This document shows positions 31,366 to 33,707 of a stretch of DNA of 33,707 nt, piece after piece (position 1 is the first letter of the stretch; each line of letters opens with the position of its first letter). The notes under the pieces are model-generated. The model was not told where the DNA came from. It ran no database searches and saw nothing but the letters and a program-made list of their open reading frames with translations. The stretch is from JAGOTP01 sp964600845 (GTDB lineage: Bacteria; Patescibacteriota; Patescibacteriia; 2-12-FULL-60-25), in the NCBI GenBank assembly GCA_964600845.1, contig CAZRJW010000011.1, forward strand, positions 1 to 33,707, read 5' to 3'. A program made the translations under genes and the position numbers.

Positions 31366-31387
31366 AAACCTGCAAATATGATATGGT
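31359..31387 (+). promoter_or_regulatory. Promoter of the 3D-domain gene
   Basis: A perfect TTGACA (31359-31364), a 17-bp spacer, and TATGGT (31382-31387). The transcript would start near 31394, just before the leader hairpin at 31398-31418. Confidence 0.75.
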
Positions 31388-31397
31388 GTTGTCCTCC

Positions 31398-31418
31398 AAG
31401 AGCCCGAACAGGGCTTTT
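31398..31418 (+). promoter_or_regulatory. Attenuator-like hairpin in the leader of the 3D-domain gene
   Basis: AAGAGCCC pairs with GGGCTTTT (one G-T pair) around GAACA, and the 3' arm is T-rich. It lies between the promoter and the ATG at 31433, so it could be a weak terminator or a 5' stabilising hairpin. Confidence 0.45.
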
Positions 31419-31432
31419 GTTGTATCCAGACT

Positions 31433-32083
31433 ATGAACTCAACTGCTTCGTCCGATGGTGGTAAACGTCCTCTTAATCAGGTCGTTTTATCAGCTGTGTT
31501 TGCTCTTTCTCTCGTTATTACCCCTGTTCGGACGGTTCGAGCTCAGGCTGTCCCTGAGGTAGGGGCGGAGATCGCGACAGAGATTGTAGCAAGCTCAGAA
31601 GTAACGGAGCTTTTAGAAGAATCTGACATGCGTTCAGAGATCGGTGAGTCAGCAGTGCTTGAAGTCATTCCCGTGGAACGACAGCCAGCGCTAAAGGTCT
31701 ATACGATTAGTATGACCGCTTACAACTCTGAGCCAGGTCAGACGGACAGCACGCCGTTTACCACGGCTGACGGTTCGCAGGTGCGTGATGGGATTCTCGC
31801 AGCAAACTTCTTGCCCTTCAATACAAAAGTACGTATTCCAGAGCTCTTTGGAGACCGTATTTTTGAAGTGCACGACCGCATGAACCCTCGCTATACCTTG
31901 CGCGCCGACGTCTGGATGCTCAACAAAGCCGATGCTCGTAAATTTGGGCTCAAACGCAATGTTAAAATCGAAGTCATCGAAATGGGTGACAACGGCGATA
32001 CTCAATGGAAGCGCATCGCTCAAGAAAACGCCCTAAAGCGCGCCATGAAGACCGCCGCCCTCAAAACAAAGCTCGCAAAATAA
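31433..32083 (+). CDS. 3D-domain (RlpA-like/Stationary-phase-type) exported protein
   Basis: This 216-residue protein has a signal peptide (about 1-38, cut near VRAQA), an acidic linker at 40-85, and a 3D domain at about 93-186: ISMTAYNSEPGQTDSTPFT, DGILAANFLPFNTKVRI, FEVHDRMN and RADVWM. The three Asp that name the domain appear as D119, D148 and D159. 3D domains form a double-psi beta-barrel like lytic transglycosylases (MltA) and Gram-positive Rpf/YabE-type proteins, so a peptidoglycan-cleaving role outside the membrane is likely (inference). It is divergent from the penicillin-binding protein, which fits paired wall synthesis and turnover. Lys/Ala-rich C-terminus. Confidence 0.85.
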   Translation: MNSTASSDGGKRPLNQVVLSAVFALSLVITPVRTVRAQAVPEVGAEIATEIVASSEVTELLEESDMRSEIGESAVLEVIPVERQPALKVYTISMTAYNSEPGQTDSTPFTTADGSQVRDGILAANFLPFNTKVRIPELFGDRIFEVHDRMNPRYTLRADVWMLNKADARKFGLKRNVKIEVIEMGDNGDTQWKRIAQENALKRAMKTAALKTKLAK

Positions 32084-32086
32084 CAG

Positions 32087-32114
32087 AAAAAGCCCTCCAA
32101 TCGGAGGGCTTTTT
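32087..32114 (+). terminator. Terminator of the 3D-domain gene
   Basis: AAAAAGCCCTCC (32087-32098) pairs with GGAGGGCTTTTT (32103-32114) around AATC. Confidence 0.92.
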
Positions 32115-32143
32115 CGTTCCCTTCCCTCCGCCCCCTCCCCCGC

Positions 32144-32172
32144 TTCACGAACCCCCCGCTCTTTGCTACTAT
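32144..32172 (+). promoter_or_regulatory. Promoter of the tRNA-Cys transcript
   Basis: TTCACG (32144-32149), a 17-bp spacer, and TACTAT (32167-32172) with an extended -10 TG. Transcription from here would include about 137 nt of leader before tRNA-Cys. Confidence 0.55.
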
Positions 32173-32212
32173 CCCAGCGCGTTTGCACCCTTGCGTAGCG
32201 TAGCGAAGTTGT

Positions 32213-32315
32213 CGGTCTACGAGCGAAGCGAGTAAGCGGAGGCATTGCGCAGACCGTAGTGAGTTCGTCAGCAGACGGACGAACGGATGGTCAGCGCAAT
32301 AAGCCGAGCAAGCAA
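32213..32315 (+). ncRNA. Structured 5' leader of tRNA-Cys (same family as the tRNA-Ser leader)
   Basis: A small hairpin at 32218-32234 (TAC/GTA stem, GCGAAGC core, possible tandem G-A pairs) is followed by AGGC. A long hairpin comes next: ATTGCGC (32244-32250) pairs with GCGCAAT (32294-32300), with an A/A mismatch (32251/32293), then GACC/GGTC (32252-32255/32289-32292). A distal stem is made from GTTCGTC (32263-32269) and GACGAAC (32278-32284), or GTC/GAC closing an AGCA loop. AATAAGCCGAGCA then precedes the tRNA. Relative to the tRNA-Ser leader, two base pairs of the outer helix change on both sides (C-G to T-A and T-A to G-C) and the distal stem is rebuilt with different bases, while loops and junctions stay the same. 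Confidence 0.72.
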
Positions 32316-32390
32316 GGCGTGGTGGCCAAGTGGTAAGGCGGGGGTCTGCAAAACCCCTATTCGCGGGTTCGATTCCCGCCCACGCCTCCA
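32316..32390 (+). tRNA. tRNA-Cys (anticodon GCA)
   Basis: The acceptor GGCGTGG pairs with CCACGCC, with discriminator T and an encoded CCA (32388-32390). The anticodon arm GGGGG-TCTGCAAAA-CCCC carries GCA, and the T arm is GCGGG-TTCGATT-CCCGC. The terminator follows 3 nt later. Confidence 0.97.
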
Positions 32391-32392
32391 AG

Positions 32393-32420
32393 AAAAGAAC
32401 CCTCGAAAGAGGGTTCTTTT
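32393..32420 (+). terminator. Terminator of the tRNA-Cys transcript
   Basis: AAAAGAACCCTC (32393-32404) pairs with GAGGGTTCTTTT (32409-32420) around a GAAA tetraloop, followed by a further T. Confidence 0.93.
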
Positions 32421-32432
32421 TGTGTTAGTTCA

Positions 32433-32441
32433 TGCTACGCT
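32433..32441 (+). promoter_or_regulatory. Extended -10 promoter of polA (leaderless type)
   Basis: TGC followed by TACGCT (32436-32441), 7 nt before the ATG at 32449. No strong -35; an extended -10 could compensate. The predicted transcript starts at about the ATG. Confidence 0.5.
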
Positions 32442-32448
32442 CTTCCAC

Positions 32449-33707
32449 ATGTCTTCCTCTCGCCGCCTCTTCATCTTGGATGCCAACGCGCTCCTTCATC
32501 GTGCCTGGCATGCGCTCCCTCCGCTGACCTCGCCTTCAGGTCAAATTGTGAATGCGGTTTATGGAGTTGTGAACGTCATGCTCAAGTTGATGGAGGAGCA
32601 AAAACCAGATGCCTTTGTGGCGTGTTGGGATACGAAAGCCCCCACCTTCCGTCACGAGGCCTTCAAAGAATATAAGGCGCAACGAACGAAGCAACCAGAC
32701 GAACTGTATGCGCAGATTCCGCTTATTCAACGAGCGCTCACACTCCTTGGGATCGAATCTTTTTCCTTGGATGGGTATGAAGCGGACGACTTGATCGGAA
32801 CGATTGCAGTGGGAGCGGCGAAGGATGGTTGGGATGTGACGATTGTGACCGGCGATCGTGATGCGCTGCAATTGATTGGCTCGCATGTTTCCGTATTGAC
32901 CTTCAAAAAAGGGGTGAGCGAAACACTGCTCTACGATGAGAAGATGTTACACGAAGTATTCGGTCTGACACCGGAACAATTTTTGGAATATAAGATTTTG
33001 CGCGGAGACCCGTCGGATAATATTCCAGGGGTAAAAGGGATCGGCGAGAAGGGCGCGACGGAATTATTACAGTCATTTGAATCGCTGGAAGGGATTATAA
33101 AAGCAGCACATGATCCTGCCTCGAAGATGGGTGTATCGATTCGGCAAAAATTGCTCGGAGCGGAATCGGAGTTACCGGGACTGCGCGATCTCGTAACGAT
33201 TCGTGTTGATGTTCCTTTTTCGTGGTCACTCGACCTGCTGGCCGAGCGACCGCTGGATGCCGAAGCGTGGCGCTCTTTCCTTCAGGAGATGGGGTTTAAT
33301 ACATTATTGAAGCGTTCATTTGGAAAAAGTGAAGGGAGTAAAAAAGGAGGTGTCGTAGAAACGGCGTCGGAGGAAGAATCAACGGCAGTGAAAGGAACGA
33401 CCGGAAAGAGTAAGCGGACACAAGGAGCATTCACCTCCTCTATTTTAGTGGAAGAGATTGCAAAAGATGGAGCCGATGCAGTGATGAAGCTCTCTAAGTT
33501 AGCGGCGGCATCAGAGCTCATTGTGATGGTCCTTGAAGAAGCGCCCGACTCATTGTTCGGAAACGAAGCCTACGGAATCGCGATCGCTGATCGTGAGCGC
33601 TGTATCGTATTACGTCAGACGGAACTAAAATCATCCGCCGTTCAAGCAGCGCTGGATGAATTATTTTCAAGCGATACACGATTAATCGCGCATGATGCGA
33701 AGGCCGC
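32449..33707 (+). CDS. polA: DNA polymerase I, N-terminal part (runs off the window)
   Basis: There are 419 codons from the ATG at 32449 to the window edge, with no stop. Residues 1-290 form the 5'-3' exonuclease (FEN-like) domain: FILDANALLHRAWHA (D11), WDTKAPTFRHE, GYEADDLIG (112-117), TGDRDALQLI (134-143), and the helix-3-turn-helix GDPSDNIPGVKGIGEKGA (186-203). A Ser/Lys/Glu-rich linker at about 315-345 leads into the start of the 3'-5' exonuclease-like domain. The polymerase domain should lie beyond 33707. It is preceded by its own promoter right after the tRNA-Cys terminator. Confidence 0.95.
   Translation, partial: MSSSRRLFILDANALLHRAWHALPPLTSPSGQIVNAVYGVVNVMLKLMEEQKPDAFVACWDTKAPTFRHEAFKEYKAQRTKQPDELYAQIPLIQRALTLLGIESFSLDGYEADDLIGTIAVGAAKDGWDVTIVTGDRDALQLIGSHVSVLTFKKGVSETLLYDEKMLHEVFGLTPEQFLEYKILRGDPSDNIPGVKGIGEKGATELLQSFESLEGIIKAAHDPASKMGVSIRQKLLGAESELPGLRDLVTIRVDVPFSWSLDLLAERPLDAEAWRSFLQEMGFNTLLKRSFGKSEGSKKGGVVETASEEESTAVKGTTGKSKRTQGAFTSSILVEEIAKDGADAVMKLSKLAAASELIVMVLEEAPDSLFGNEAYGIAIADRERCIVLRQTELKSSAVQAALDELFSSDTRLIAHDAKA

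Noticed and set aside
32020..32391. 123-residue minus-strand open frame over tRNA-Cys and its leader
   Set aside because: Antisense of the tRNA, its leader and the end of the 3D-domain gene. The GIEPANRGFADPRLTTW string is a typical tRNA shadow.
1..33707. CRISPR array, insertion sequence, integrase or phage genes
   Set aside because: I saw no regularly spaced direct repeats, transposase-like proteins, long terminal inverted repeats or phage proteins. The leader repeats at the two tRNAs are not spaced arrays, and their covariation argues against simple attachment-site duplication.

Overview
The window looks like chromosome from a Candidate Phyla Radiation (Patescibacteria) bacterium, probably on the Parcubacteria side. 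That is inferred from gene content and layout: T4SS-type (TrbC/VirB2-like) pilins in tandem, a lone solute-binding lipoprotein, compact housekeeping genes, and many core genes without a Shine-Dalgarno (SD) sequence. I could not run a phylogeny. A 100-base N run at 12428-12527 shows that this is a scaffold.

Layout. (1) 1-2000: tRNA-Ser (minus) with a structured leader, an O-antigen ligase-like polymerase and a small unknown protein. (2) 2000-5770: a GC-richer, SD-using island with two membrane proteins of unknown function, next to a candidate structured RNA. (3) 5900-12990: six consecutive minus-strand genes that all carry the same two-helix TrbC/VirB2-like pilin segment. Four of them join it to cysteine-rich regions, and one also ends in an SH3-like domain. 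(4) 13000-16500: solute-binding lipoprotein, galU and ychF. (5) 16600-19950: three more SD-using unknown genes around trigger factor. (6) 19975-22140: a membrane protein, endonuclease IV and a DUF167 protein. (7) 22170-28030: the origin region, with rpmH-rnpA-yidD running one way, a DUF4173-like membrane protein, dnaA and dnaN the other way, and a likely oriC between dnaA and dnaN. (8) 28040-33707: a small SD-using lipoprotein, a class A penicillin-binding protein, a 3D-domain protein, tRNA-Cys with a structured leader, and the start of polA.

Two signals stand out. First, both tRNA genes are preceded by the same roughly 90-100 nt leader, whose helices are kept by compensatory base changes. 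This is good evidence for a conserved RNA that I do not recognise. Second, the six-gene pilin array looks like a modular, disulfide-rich surface appendage or secreted system. It may serve contact with a host or neighbouring cell, but that role is inference.

The window also mixes two translation and terminator styles. Core genes (about 52% GC in one 60-base sample) have little or no SD, and several appear leaderless, with a -10 box 7-9 nt before the ATG. The island genes (about 63% GC in one sample) have clear SDs, and most end in long, nested GC-rich hairpins.
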